A stretch of DNA of 64,000 bases from Clostridium kluyveri (GTDB taxonomy: Bacteria > Bacillota > Clostridia > Clostridiales > Clostridiaceae), in NCBI RefSeq assembly GCF_001902295.1, contig NZ_CP018335.1, positions 434,001-498,000 on the forward strand. Reading direction: 5' to 3'. Within the stretch, counting starts at the first letter, position 1. Each line of letters begins with the position of its first letter. A model generated the notes under the pieces. It did not search any database. It was given only the letters and a program-made list of their open reading frames with translations, and was not told where the DNA came from. Made by a program: the position numbers and the translations under genes. Below, one piece after another: positions 1-9,666 of the stretch.

Positions 1-6
1 ATATTT

Positions 7-46
7 GTAACCGCAAAAAAATTAACGCCTATATTTAAAAAGTTTA
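7..46 (+). mobile_element. IS66-type end remnant
   Basis: These 40 bases begin GTAACCG and match, with one difference, the segment at 50031-50070; a more diverged copy at 61756 leads into an IS66 TnpB reading frame. It is therefore read as a left-behind IS66 terminus. No transposase follows here, so the rest of the element is lost. It marks the upstream edge of the secretion locus. Confidence 0.6.
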
Positions 47-185
47 AAGAAACAGATGTTATTTTTGAACACATAATATTTTTATTTCAAACTTACGTTA
101 TTATAATAGAATAGACAGTAAATCTTTTGATTTTACACAAACATTCTGTTAAAAAGGATTAATTTAGACAAAAACATTCCAATAG

Positions 186-214
186 TGGAAAAAATATAAT
201 TATTATGTTATAAT
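186..214 (+). promoter_or_regulatory. Candidate promoter of esxA
   Basis: A perfect TATAAT lies at 209-214, 36 bases before the esxA start, with only a weak -35 match (TGGAAA, 186-191) at 17-base spacing. Positions 47-185 hold AT-rich noncoding sequence with no other feature I can support. Confidence 0.4.
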
Positions 215-249
215 AAGGAATAGAATCTAAAAAGAGGGGGGAAATCAAA

Positions 250-546
250 ATGTCAGATCAAATTAGAATTTCACCAGAACGTATGATAGAAAGATCAAGG
301 GATTATCATCAAGAAGCAGAAAAAATTAATGAGGTAATTACTAGGATGACTTCATTAATATCAGAATTACAAACTGAATGGGAAGGACAAGCAAGTACAA
401 GCTTTGCTAATCAATTCAATGAATTAAGACCAAGTTTTGTAAATATGCATGATCTTGTAGAAACTATTTCTCATCAATTACAACAAACTGGAGCTGCAAT
501 GCAAGAAAGAGATCAAGAAATAGCTTCACAATTTGGAGTTAAATAA
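250..546 (+). CDS. esxA: WXG100 secreted protein EsxA
   Basis: A 98-residue protein of WXG100 size. It has two predicted helices around the turn motif W-E-G (in TEWEGQAST, about residues 43-51), the hallmark of Esx substrates that form helical hairpin dimers and leave through the T7SS. The start follows a strong AGAGGGGGG Shine-Dalgarno site. It is the first gene of the locus and sits directly before EssA, EsaB, EssB and EssC homologues, the usual position of yukE/esxA. A hairpin just after it may make it the most highly expressed gene. Family assignment is firm; the name EsxA is by position and similarity. Confidence 0.95.
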   Translation: MSDQIRISPERMIERSRDYHQEAEKINEVITRMTSLISELQTEWEGQASTSFANQFNELRPSFVNMHDLVETISHQLQQTGAAMQERDQEIASQFGVK

Positions 547-564
547 TACAGTTAATAATTAAAT

Positions 565-595
565 TAAAAGAGAGATGTTAAATATCTCTCTTTTA
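565..595 (+). terminator. Hairpin between esxA and essA
   Basis: An almost perfect inverted repeat (AAAAGAGAGAT and ATCTCTCTTTT arms) follows the esxA stop, ends in a T-run, and runs directly into the AGGAG ribosome site of the next gene. It could be a partial terminator or mRNA 3' stabiliser that lets esxA be expressed above the machinery genes, and could also mask the downstream ribosome site. Confidence 0.7.
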
Positions 596-606
596 GGAGT
601 TAAAAA

Positions 607-1119
607 ATGAAAAAGAATATAATAGTAAGTATATTAGTGATTCTAATTACATTTACGTCTAATGTATATAAAGTTAATGCAAATAATGAATTGAATATAG
701 ATCCTGATTCTTTAAAAAACAGCGAAAGTGAGTCATATATGTCAGTATCAGACATATATGGAATTGAATTGTTTACGGATAAGGTTGAAAAGACCAAACA
801 AGAAGTAAGTAATAAACAGCAGGAGAATAGAAAAGCCTTATATAATAGCATTTTCTTATCAACAGATAATGCAAAATCTATTAGAGATAAAGAATTCTCT
901 CAAAAGGTAGAAACATATAATTTGTTTTCTCAATCAAATATGCAGAAAAAAATTGAATATGAAAAATATGATAATGATGATAATAATATTAAAATTATGG
1001 CTGTTTCAGTAATTACATTTTTATGCATACTAACAGGCGTGTTGACTAGATTGTATTATATAAATAAACGAAGGGAAGAAGAAAAACGCGGTGAATATAA
1101 TGATTACACTGGATTTTAG
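607..1119 (+). CDS. essA: EssA-like T7SS membrane protein
   Basis: A 170-residue protein with an N-terminal hydrophobic signal-like segment (residues 1-25), a charged, mostly helical extracytoplasmic part, and one C-terminal membrane span (about 135-153) followed by a basic tail rich in Arg, Lys and Glu. Staphylococcal EssA has this small bitopic layout, and the gene lies between esxA and esaB. Sequence identity to characterised EssA is probably low, so the call rests on topology, size and position. The start has AGGAG seven bases upstream. The last codons overlap the next gene. Confidence 0.65.
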   Translation: MKKNIIVSILVILITFTSNVYKVNANNELNIDPDSLKNSESESYMSVSDIYGIELFTDKVEKTKQEVSNKQQENRKALYNSIFLSTDNAKSIRDKEFSQKVETYNLFSQSNMQKKIEYEKYDNDDNNIKIMAVSVITFLCILTGVLTRLYYINKRREEEKRGEYNDYTGF

Positions 1120-1330
1120 AGCACAGAATAAAGGTCAATTTGATATATCTTTAAATAGTGAACAAGTGATACAAGAAGCTATAAAGATAGTTAATGATGG
1201 TTTAGCTTTAAATTTAGATTTACAAAAGATAAATTATTGTAAATCGAATAGAGAGAAGAGAATAATTTCTGTATATAGCACTTTTGAAGAAAATAATATA
1301 TATACAGGAGATAGATTAGAATTACTATAG
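1100..1330 (+). CDS. esaB: EsaB/YukD ubiquitin-like protein
   Basis: About 76 residues, matching the small ubiquitin-fold YukD/EsaB family: an initial beta strand (MITLDF), an IQEAIKIVNDGLAL-type helix, and a C-terminal GDRLELL strand typical of the fold. EsaB is a cytoplasmic regulator or assembly factor of T7SSb. A GTG at 1091 would add three residues, but the ATG at 1100 has GGTGA five bases upstream and gives the usual YukD start. It overlaps the end of essA, which suggests translational coupling. Confidence 0.85.
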   Translation: MITLDFRAQNKGQFDISLNSEQVIQEAIKIVNDGLALNLDLQKINYCKSNREKRIISVYSTFEENNIYTGDRLELL

Positions 1331-1337
1331 AGGATAA

Positions 1338-2564
1338 ATGATTATGAAAAAAAATGAATTTGAAAAGATAGTTAAGATATCAGAGCTAAATGCTAAAAGG
1401 GATAGTGAAATTAATAGAATAACTTATGAAAACACATATTTAATTCCATGTAAAGTAAACATTAAAGATGAAGAGGTAAAATTTATATATGATTTAAATG
1501 AGTTACAACCTTTTAGTGAAATAAAAAATAGAAGAGCTGTTGAAAAGCTAAGATTTTTAATAAATGTTAGCAATGTTTTAGAAATAGCAGATGAATATTC
1601 ATTTAAATTAGAACCAAATAACATTTATTATGACTATAATTATATTCCAAAAATCTTGAACAGAGATATAAGATTAGAGGATGAAATTATGGATTATAAA
1701 GATTTAGTTTTGCAGTATAAAAGTTTAATTGCAGATGTATTTGACAAACGATGTTCATACAATGACTTTTATAATGGTGGTATGGATTTGATAAAAAAGA
1801 ATAAGAGAATTAAGAAATACATATCACTTGAAACAATTGAAGAAATTAAAAATGAACTTTTAGAAGATTTAAAAATGCAAGAAAAAGAGGATGAAGAAAA
1901 CTACATAGAAATAAAATTAAAAAATTATAAAGTAAAAAAGTATAGTATATGGACAATGAGTCTAGTAATACTGGGATTAATGATTTATACAGTTTATACA
2001 TCTGTATTCTTAGTTCCATTTGATCAAAAGGTAATTAAAGCTAATAGTTACTATATGAAACAGGATTATGAAGGTGTAATAAAATGCTTTGAAAACACAA
2101 GAGGCTTAAAACTTGATAAAGAATCGAAATATAAGCTGGCATATTCATATGTAGTGTCAGAAAATCTTGCAGAAAGTAAAAAGAAGAATATAATAGCTAC
2201 ATTAAATGATAAGAGTGATGAAAATATTTTAGATTATTGGATTGCAATAGGAAGGTCAAAATATGATAATGCAATAGATTTAGCTAAAAAGGTGCAAGAT
2301 GACGAATTACTTTTATATGCTCTTTTAAATAAACAAAAGTATATACAAGATAATGATGAAATGACCGGAGAAGAAAAGCAAAAAGCACAGGAGGGATTAC
2401 AATCTCAAATAGAAAAGTTAACTAAAGAACTAAATGTAGGAGAAGAAACTGAAAAAAATGCAGCAAAAGATTCAACAACTACTAATACATCTAAAGCTCA
2501 AAGTACAAGTGGAGATAAATCCAGTGAATCAGGAAGCGGATTAAATTTAGTTCCAAGTGAGTAG
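1338..2564 (+). CDS. essB: EssB/YukC T7SS membrane component
   Basis: A 408-residue protein with the EssB/YukC plan: a cytoplasmic N-terminal pseudokinase-like domain (about 1-190), a single membrane span near residues 203-223, and an extracellular helical domain ending in a Ser/Thr-rich tail of low complexity. EssB forms the central scaffold of the T7SSb complex and contacts EssC. Position between esaB and essC agrees. ATG codons at 1338 and 1344 are both plausible after AGAGG. The stop lies eight bases before the essC start, so the two are cotranscribed. Confidence 0.9.
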   Translation: MIMKKNEFEKIVKISELNAKRDSEINRITYENTYLIPCKVNIKDEEVKFIYDLNELQPFSEIKNRRAVEKLRFLINVSNVLEIADEYSFKLEPNNIYYDYNYIPKILNRDIRLEDEIMDYKDLVLQYKSLIADVFDKRCSYNDFYNGGMDLIKKNKRIKKYISLETIEEIKNELLEDLKMQEKEDEENYIEIKLKNYKVKKYSIWTMSLVILGLMIYTVYTSVFLVPFDQKVIKANSYYMKQDYEGVIKCFENTRGLKLDKESKYKLAYSYVVSENLAESKKKNIIATLNDKSDENILDYWIAIGRSKYDNAIDLAKKVQDDELLLYALLNKQKYIQDNDEMTGEEKQKAQEGLQSQIEKLTKELNVGEETEKNAAKDSTTTNTSKAQSTSGDKSSESGSGLNLVPSE

Positions 2565-2572
2565 GAGGAAAA

Positions 2573-5500
2573 ATGTATTATCGAAATAGTGTATTATTTC
2601 TTGAAAATGAAATGGTAAGGGAGATTCCATGCGATAAAAAGGTATATATTTCAAGTGATTTCAAAGTAGGAACTAAAGAAAAAAATATTGGAGATTTAAC
2701 TTGTTATAATGAAAATAATATAGCAATCTTAAATATTGGACAGAAAAAGATAGAATTAAAACCTTATGAAAAGTATGTGTATAATGATAAAGAAAATTTA
2801 TCTATCATCTATTTTATAAATGATAGAAAGAAAGTATCAATAAAAGGAAATAGTTTTATTACCATAGGAGATTCAAAAGACAGTAGTATTTATTTAAAAA
2901 ACATCAAGAAATTAAACTTAAGATTAGAAAAAGGCAAATTGTATAGGTTTACCGAATATGAAATCTATGTGAATGGAAAGTTAGCAAAGGAAAATCCAAT
3001 TGTTTTGAGCGAAGATGATTTAATTTTAATCGATAAAGTTAAGATTACTTATCATAATAATGTATTATATGTTGAAGGAGACTCAAGGTCATATGAAACT
3101 TCTCTTCACACTATGGATTTAGAACAAATAAAATTTGAAGGTTTTCCAGAATATAAGAGATCACCTAGAATAATTAAAGATTGTCCAACTGAAACAGTAA
3201 ATTTTAAAAATCCACCAAGCAAAGTGGAAAAGAAAAAAGGACAGCTAGTAAGATTTATAGCACCACCACTAGTAATGCTAATTATAACCATTGCTATAAG
3301 TTTAATAAGTCCCAGGGGAATATACATTATAATGAGTATTGCTGGTATGGGGATGAGTGCTGTATTTTCAGCAACTTCGTATATAAGTGATAAAAAAGAG
3401 GACAAGAGAAAAAATAAGCTTAGAAAAGAAGTATATAATAAATATTTATTAAATCTCAGAAAAAAATTAGATAATTTAAGGAGAAGACAGATGGAATCCT
3501 TAAAATATCATAACCCCACATTAAAGCAGATAGATAAGATGACAGAATTCTATAGCAGCAGAATATATGAACGTACGTATACCGATGAAGATTTTTTAAG
3601 TATATCAATAGGAAATGCTGATATAGAACCAAGCTATAAAATGAAGTTTTCCAATGAGTCTATACAACTTGAAAAAGATGAATTATTAGAACAAGCAAAT
3701 GAAGTTTATAATGAATTTAGTATGGTAAAGGACATGCCAATTGCTATTGACTTAAAAAAAGCACACTTTGGATTAGTTGGAGAGAAGAAGTATATTCATG
3801 AACAATTAAACATTATATTTGCTCAGCTAACGTTGTTTCAAAGTTATAATGATTTGGAAATAATATTGATACATAATGAAAAATATAGAGAAAATTTTGA
3901 TTGGTTAAGATGGTATCCTCACTTTAAAATAAGTGCAATAAATGTTAGAGGTCTTATAGATACAGATAGAGTAAGAGATCAAGTGCTTGGAAATATTTCT
4001 AAAATATTAAAGGATAGGGAAATAAAAAACCAGGAAAATAAAGATAAAATAAGATTTATACCCTATTATCTATTTGTTATTGATGAACCAAGTCTAATAC
4101 TAAACCATTCTATAATGGAATATTTACAAAAATATGATTCTAAATTAGGCTTTTCAATAATATATACAAGCCAGTTAAAAGCTAACTTACCTGAAAACAT
4201 TAAAACGATTTTTAAAATTGACAATTATGAGTATGGAACACTTGTAATAAATGAAGGAATTTTAGTAAATAAGAAAGTTAAGCTTAATCATGTAGATATA
4301 AAATTAAGTAATTTATCTAGAAGATTATCTTGTTTAAAACATATTAAGGGAATGATGAATCAAATTCCAGATAGCATAACATTTTTTGAAATGTACAATG
4401 TTAATAGTCCTAAAGAATTAGGCATAGAAAATTTATGGATGAAGAATCAAGCTTATAAAACTTTAGCAGTTCCTCTAGGTGTAAGAGGTAAAAATGATTA
4501 TGTGTATTTAAATCTTCATGAAAAGGCCCATGGACCGCATGGTCTTATAGCAGGTACTACAGGATCTGGAAAAAGTGAGATAGTACAGTCATATATTTTA
4601 TCTTTAGCTGTGAATTTTCATCCCTATGAAGTTGGATTTTTGTTAATTGACTATAAAGGTGGAGGCATGGCTAGTTTATTTAAAAATTTGCCTCATTTAT
4701 TAGGTACAATTACTAACTTAGATGGCTCTGAAAGTATGAGAGCTATGGCATCAATAAGGAGTGAATTAGCAAGAAGACAGCAAATATTTAATGAATATGA
4801 AGTAAATCACATTAATCAATACAATAAATTGTTTAAAAATGGTGAGGCTAAAGAACCAATGCCACATTTATTTTTAATTTCGGATGAATTTGCAGAATTA
4901 AAAAAGGAGCAGCCTGATTTCATGAGAGAGTTAGTTAGTGCTGCCCGTATTGGAAGAAGTTTAGGAATTCATTTAATACTTGCAACTCAAAAACCATCAG
5001 GCGTAGTTGATGATCAAATATGGAGTAACTCAAAATTTAAATTGGCATTAAAAGTTCAAAATGAATCAGACAGTAATGAAATCATAAAAACACCAGATGC
5101 AGCAAGAATAACTCAACCTGGACGAGCATACTTGCAAGTTGGAAATAATGAAATCTATGAATTATTTCAATCAGCCTGGAGTGGAGCAGCATATGAAAAT
5201 AATGAAGATGACGATTCAATAGATGATAGAGTGTATCTTATTAATCATATGGGACAAGGTCAACTTTTGAATAATGATTTAAGTAGTGGTGCTGAAGATT
5301 TAAATCTCAAGGCAACAGAGTTAGATGTAACAGTTGATTACATAAATAAATTATTTAGTAACTTACAATTATCAAGTGTAAAAAAACCGTGGTTACCTCC
5401 ATTAGAAACTAAAATCAGTTCACCACATATTGATGAAGAAAATATAGTTGATGCAGCAGAATTTAAAGAATTAGACACGAATATTAGCATAGGAATTGTA

Positions 5501-7000
5501 GATATACCAGAAGCCCAATCACAAAATGAATATAAATTAAATTTTGTGAAGGATGGAAATTTTGTTATATTTTCGTCAGCTGGATTTGGAAAAACTACAA
5601 CATTAACAACAATTATGTTATCACTTGCAGTTAAAAATTCTCCTGAAAATCTACAATTTTTTGTATTGGATTTTGGTAATTCAGGATTAGTACCAATGAA
5701 AGAGTTACCGCATACAAGAGATTATATTAAATTTGATGATGTTGTTAAATTCCAAAAAATGTGTAAGATAATAGACGATGAATCTAAGAAAAGAAAAAGA
5801 ATATTAGGTGAAGCAAGTGTAGCAAATTTTAATATGTATAATGAAGTAAGCGATGAAAAATTACCAGCGTTATTTATCATAATAGATAATTATGATGTAA
5901 TAAAGGAATTTGGTATAGAAGCAGAAGATTTTATTATGAAAATAACTAGAGATGGAGCTGGTATAGGAATATTTACAATAGCAACAGCTTCCCGTCAAAA
6001 TGCAATTAAATTTGCAGTGTTAAATAACTTTAAAAACAAAATGGCGCACTATTTATTTGATGAAACTGAAACTAGAGCTATTATTGGAAAAGGTGATTAT
6101 ACATTACCAGATATACCAGGCAGAGCTATGGTTAAGCTTCAAAATGTTAATATAATGCAGGTTTACTCAGCTGTTGAATTTCAAGATGAATTAGAATATG
6201 CAAATAAAATATTAACTATGATAGGAAAAATAAAAGATTTATATACTGGGGACAGAGTAGAAAGTATAAGAATGCTGCCAGAAATTCTTACAATCAGTAA
6301 GCTTAAAGAATTTGCAGATGAAAAGAAATATAAAAATAAAATTCCTGTTGGATTAGATGCAGAAAATGTAAGAACTCAATTTATTGAATTAGATGGAGGT
6401 ACTAAATTAGTAGTAGGTGGAATGCAAACTGGTAAAACAAATGTTTTAAAAATAATGCTTTCATTAAGAGAAAATATAGAGACTTATGTATTTGATTCTA
6501 AAAGTGGAGAACTTTATCCATATAGAAATCAAGTTAACCAATATATTGTATCACAAGATGAGCAAAGAGATTTTTTGGGAAAAATGCAGGAAATAATTGA
6601 TGAGAGAAAGGCTGAATTTGAAAAACATAGGGCAGAGGAACCAGGATTAATGCCAAAAATATATTATGCTTCATTAAGTCCTATTATGGTATTAATAGAT
6701 GATTGTGATAATTTTGTAGTAGAAATAAATTTAATCACTGATTTACCTGTAAAGGAAATAATAGAAGAGGCAATTAGTGTAGGTGTGACATTTATAGCTA
6801 GTGCTCAAGCAAATGGTCTTAAAGGATATGATCTGGTGACTAAAATATTTAAAAACTCTATAAATGCAATTATTTTAGGTAATCCAAATGATCAAACTGT
6901 AATTACAAATTATACCAGAAATCCACAAGCAGCTGTAGATTTAGGATATATGTATAACAAAGGTAAAATGCAATTGATTAAAATGCCTAAAGTAAAATAA
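2573..7000 (+). CDS. essC: EssC/YukBA FtsK/SpoIIIE secretion ATPase
   Basis: A 1475-residue motor protein. The N-terminal about 180 residues look like two FHA domains; two membrane spans follow near residues 225-275. Then come three FtsK/SpoIIIE-type ATPase domains: D1 with Walker A GTTGSGKSE near residue 660 and a LFLISDEFAEL Walker B near 765; D2 with SSAGFGKTTT near 996; D3 with GGMQTGKTN near 1278 and VLIDDCDN as Walker B. D1 looks fully catalytic; D2 and D3 keep Lys of Walker A. The length equals typical EssC. It powers export of WXG100 and LXG substrates. AGGAGG precedes the ATG. Confidence 0.97.
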   Translation: MYYRNSVLFLENEMVREIPCDKKVYISSDFKVGTKEKNIGDLTCYNENNIAILNIGQKKIELKPYEKYVYNDKENLSIIYFINDRKKVSIKGNSFITIGDSKDSSIYLKNIKKLNLRLEKGKLYRFTEYEIYVNGKLAKENPIVLSEDDLILIDKVKITYHNNVLYVEGDSRSYETSLHTMDLEQIKFEGFPEYKRSPRIIKDCPTETVNFKNPPSKVEKKKGQLVRFIAPPLVMLIITIAISLISPRGIYIIMSIAGMGMSAVFSATSYISDKKEDKRKNKLRKEVYNKYLLNLRKKLDNLRRRQMESLKYHNPTLKQIDKMTEFYSSRIYERTYTDEDFLSISIGNADIEPSYKMKFSNESIQLEKDELLEQANEVYNEFSMVKDMPIAIDLKKAHFGLVGEKKYIHEQLNIIFAQLTLFQSYNDLEIILIHNEKYRENFDWLRWYPHFKISAINVRGLIDTDRVRDQVLGNISKILKDREIKNQENKDKIRFIPYYLFVIDEPSLILNHSIMEYLQKYDSKLGFSIIYTSQLKANLPENIKTIFKIDNYEYGTLVINEGILVNKKVKLNHVDIKLSNLSRRLSCLKHIKGMMNQIPDSITFFEMYNVNSPKELGIENLWMKNQAYKTLAVPLGVRGKNDYVYLNLHEKAHGPHGLIAGTTGSGKSEIVQSYILSLAVNFHPYEVGFLLIDYKGGGMASLFKNLPHLLGTITNLDGSESMRAMASIRSELARRQQIFNEYEVNHINQYNKLFKNGEAKEPMPHLFLISDEFAELKKEQPDFMRELVSAARIGRSLGIHLILATQKPSGVVDDQIWSNSKFKLALKVQNESDSNEIIKTPDAARITQPGRAYLQVGNNEIYELFQSAWSGAAYENNEDDDSIDDRVYLINHMGQGQLLNNDLSSGAEDLNLKATELDVTVDYINKLFSNLQLSSVKKPWLPPLETKISSPHIDEENIVDAAEFKELDTNISIGIVDIPEAQSQNEYKLNFVKDGNFVIFSSAGFGKTTTLTTIMLSLAVKNSPENLQFFVLDFGNSGLVPMKELPHTRDYIKFDDVVKFQKMCKIIDDESKKRKRILGEASVANFNMYNEVSDEKLPALFIIIDNYDVIKEFGIEAEDFIMKITRDGAGIGIFTIATASRQNAIKFAVLNNFKNKMAHYLFDETETRAIIGKGDYTLPDIPGRAMVKLQNVNIMQVYSAVEFQDELEYANKILTMIGKIKDLYTGDRVESIRMLPEILTISKLKEFADEKKYKNKIPVGLDAENVRTQFIELDGGTKLVVGGMQTGKTNVLKIMLSLRENIETYVFDSKSGELYPYRNQVNQYIVSQDEQRDFLGKMQEIIDERKAEFEKHRAEEPGLMPKIYYASLSPIMVLIDDCDNFVVEINLITDLPVKEIIEEAISVGVTFIASAQANGLKGYDLVTKIFKNSINAIILGNPNDQTVITNYTRNPQAAVDLGYMYNKGKMQLIKMPKVK

Positions 7001-7046
7001 AATGATGATTACTCAACTATTAGTAAAGTTTTTATCGGAGGTTGAC

Positions 7047-8390
7047 ATGAGTAAACTTGCAATAAAATACGCAGGTTGTCAAGATACTGTGGACAACTTA
7101 AAAAATATTAGTAGTGTTAAATATGAAGATTTAATAAATAATTTGACTGATGTACTGAATTCATTAAATAACTTGACATATAAACCAGATACATCAGGGA
7201 TAAGTAATGCTATATCAAAAGCCAAGGAAAACCAAAAGAAATTAATGAATTTTGCAAATGCATTAGAGAGTTATGCGAGAGAGTTATATGCATTTGATAA
7301 TACATTTTACAATAATTTTGTATCATTAGATGGGACAAACCTAAAAAATTATAAAAACAATATAGGAAGCATGGAAATAAGTGATGATGAAATAGAAAAG
7401 ATATTTTTTAGTGACAAGAACAGCTTGGAGAGATATTTATATTTGCTTTCAAAAGCGCTAAGAGGTGATTTGGGCTCAGAAGATAATTTTTTAATCAAAG
7501 CAATAGGAAAAGAAATGTTTAAATTTTCAATAGATCCAGGAAAAATGAAAGCATTAAGATTTCTTTTAAAAGGAAACTCATTTCAAATAATAAAAAGGGG
7601 AGAAAAGATATTTATTAAATTAAAAAATAGTAAATTAGATCCTAATGATTTAGAAAAATGTGCGAGATATCTGCATGATGAGTTTAAAATATTAAATGAT
7701 AGAGAGTTAAATAGAATTTTAACTGGGCCAAACTCTAGGAATATTAATAAATTGAAAAAATTCCCAGAGAGATTATTAAATGAAGGCGGAGAAATTTATG
7801 ATACAGAAAAAGGAAAGTGGTCTAAATATGCAAACAAAATATTAAAAGGAGAGTATGATGATTTAAATAAATATATTAAAATGGCTAATCTAGGAGATGT
7901 AGAACGTGTTTTTACCAATTTTAAGAGCGGTGCAATAGAGGATTTATTAGGAGAAGTAAAGTATATTAAATCAGGTAAGGTTATTAATGATATAAAAAAT
8001 ATTAAAATATCATCAGGAGTAAACTTGTTTGGAAAAGCTTTTGGCGTTTATGACAAAATAAAAACTATTAGCGATAATGTAGATAATGATCTTAGAGATG
8101 AAAATAGCAATATAAGTTTAGCTAATGGTGAGAGAGATAAGAAATTTGTGGTAGATACAACAGTTGACCTGGGCTCTAGTGCAGGAGCAGCAGCAGCAGG
8201 AGCAGCAATTGGTTCTTTGGTTCCAGTTGCAGGAACTGTAGTAGGAGCAGTAGCAGGAGCGGCAATAGGCGTAGCAATAAATCATAAGTTTATTGGAAAG
8301 CCACCAAAAAGTTTTGTAGATGAAACTAAAGATTTGGCTAATGAAGGTGTTGATAAAGCAGGAAGTTGTATGAAGAAAATATTTTGGTAA
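7047..8390 (+). CDS. Glycine-zipper T7SS effector, TspA-like
   Basis: About 447 residues from the ATG at 7047, which has CGGAGG just upstream; the longer frame from 7002 has no ribosome site. The N-terminal half is helical, as in T7SS substrates. Near residues 375-410 there is a long Ala/Gly segment with GxxxG-like spacing (AGAAIGSLVPVAGTVVGAVA), then a basic tail. Glycine-zipper C-termini occur in membrane-depolarising T7SS toxins such as staphylococcal TspA. The next gene encodes a polytopic membrane protein, the type of immunity protein used against such toxins. The function is inferred from this pairing; I see no enzymatic motif. Confidence 0.6.
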   Translation: MSKLAIKYAGCQDTVDNLKNISSVKYEDLINNLTDVLNSLNNLTYKPDTSGISNAISKAKENQKKLMNFANALESYARELYAFDNTFYNNFVSLDGTNLKNYKNNIGSMEISDDEIEKIFFSDKNSLERYLYLLSKALRGDLGSEDNFLIKAIGKEMFKFSIDPGKMKALRFLLKGNSFQIIKRGEKIFIKLKNSKLDPNDLEKCARYLHDEFKILNDRELNRILTGPNSRNINKLKKFPERLLNEGGEIYDTEKGKWSKYANKILKGEYDDLNKYIKMANLGDVERVFTNFKSGAIEDLLGEVKYIKSGKVINDIKNIKISSGVNLFGKAFGVYDKIKTISDNVDNDLRDENSNISLANGERDKKFVVDTTVDLGSSAGAAAAGAAIGSLVPVAGTVVGAVAGAAIGVAINHKFIGKPPKSFVDETKDLANEGVDKAGSCMKKIFW

Positions 8391-8408
8391 TGAGTAGGAG
8401 GAAAAATC

Positions 8409-9218
8409 ATGCTAGGATTAAAAAAATGCTCAGAGGAAGATTTTTATCAATTTATATATTCAAATTCAAAATATTATCCTAAAGATATAGATGCTAGGTT
8501 GCTTGGTGGCTTAATTGGTGTTTTGATTTTTGGAGGATTAGGATGGTTTTATATAGAAGGTTGTAATATAGAGTGCCCTTATTTAATAAGTATAATGGTT
8601 AAAGTTTTTATCATAGCTGATATTGGTCTTTTTATATTTAGTAGAGTAAATAATAAAAAGTATGCATTTAAATTTCAAAGATTTTTTGTGATTGTTGCAG
8701 CAATAAATTGGGTTGCTTTATCTTTATGTATATATCCAATGCCGTTGGCTATAGCTTATTCTAATGATAATGCATTATTTAAAATAATAATATACACAAT
8801 TATATTAGTATGCATATATTCAATATTTGTTTTTATAAGACTTATAATTTTAATTAGAAAAGGTGAAATGAGAAAAGATTCTGTTGGACTGTATGAGAGA
8901 CTTTTCAGTAGAAAGATTGCGTACCTAGGATTTTCTGTTCCAATAATAGTTATAGCAAGCAAATTAGGACGTAGAGCAGCAATATCTATGGATAACAGTG
9001 GAGTTAATATGGGAGTGCCAATATTAATGTTTGTATTAGCATTTATAATGCAGGTAATATTAGTGAGTATTATTCCAGAATGTATTATAGTGGCGTATTG
9101 TAAATCGAGATTTAAGTCATTTAATTTTCCATATAAAACATATCCAACTTTTAAAAATAAAAACAAGATAAATCCATCCTTTAAGAATAAAAATAAGAAA
9201 AGAAAAGGTTCTTCGTAA
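8409..9218 (+). CDS. Polytopic membrane protein, likely immunity protein
   Basis: A 269-residue protein with about five or six hydrophobic spans (for example near 33-52, 58-78, 89-115, 120-145, 170-185, 200-230) and a strongly basic Lys-rich tail. It starts 18 bases after the glycine-zipper effector, with TAGGAGG upstream. A second, broken copy follows at 9283. In staphylococci the membrane-acting TspA toxin is neutralised by a multi-span protein (TsaI) that is also duplicated. The analogy is structural and positional; I do not recognise the family by sequence. Confidence 0.55.
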   Translation: MLGLKKCSEEDFYQFIYSNSKYYPKDIDARLLGGLIGVLIFGGLGWFYIEGCNIECPYLISIMVKVFIIADIGLFIFSRVNNKKYAFKFQRFFVIVAAINWVALSLCIYPMPLAIAYSNDNALFKIIIYTIILVCIYSIFVFIRLIILIRKGEMRKDSVGLYERLFSRKIAYLGFSVPIIVIASKLGRRAAISMDNSGVNMGVPILMFVLAFIMQVILVSIIPECIIVAYCKSRFKSFNFPYKTYPTFKNKNKINPSFKNKNKKRKGSS

Positions 9219-9282
9219 AAATAGAGGCTGCTTCGGGTAACATAAAGAGAAAATTGGAGGATAACAACTTAGGAGAAAAATA

Positions 9283-9666
9283 ATGTTAGGATTACAAAAA
9301 TGTTCAGAAGAAGATTTCTATCAATTTATATATTCAAATTCAAAATATCATCCTAGAGATACAGATGGATATTTATTGGGTAACTTAATTGCTATTTTGA
9401 TTTTTGGAGGACTAGGATGGTTTTATATAGAACAGGGACATATAAATTGTCCTCATTTAATAAGTATAATAATTAAAGTGTTTATCATAGCTGATATTGG
9501 TCTATTTATATTTAGTAGAGTAAATAACAGGAAGTATGCATTTAAGTTTCAAAAATTTTTTGTGCTTGTTACAGCAGTAAATTGGTTTGCTTTTTCTTTA
9601 GTTGCATATCCAATGCCCCTAATTGAAGCTTATTATTATAATAATGATGTTTTCTTTAATATAATA
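9283..9666 (+). pseudogene. Immunity paralogue, 5' part
   Basis: The first about 128 codons are a close copy of the gene at 8409 (same start MLGL.KCSEEDFYQFIYSNS and same spans). The frame then runs into an inserted element at 9667 and stops at 9702. The remaining part resumes after the element. A good ribosome site (TTAGGAGA) remains, so a truncated membrane peptide may still be made. Confidence 0.85.
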
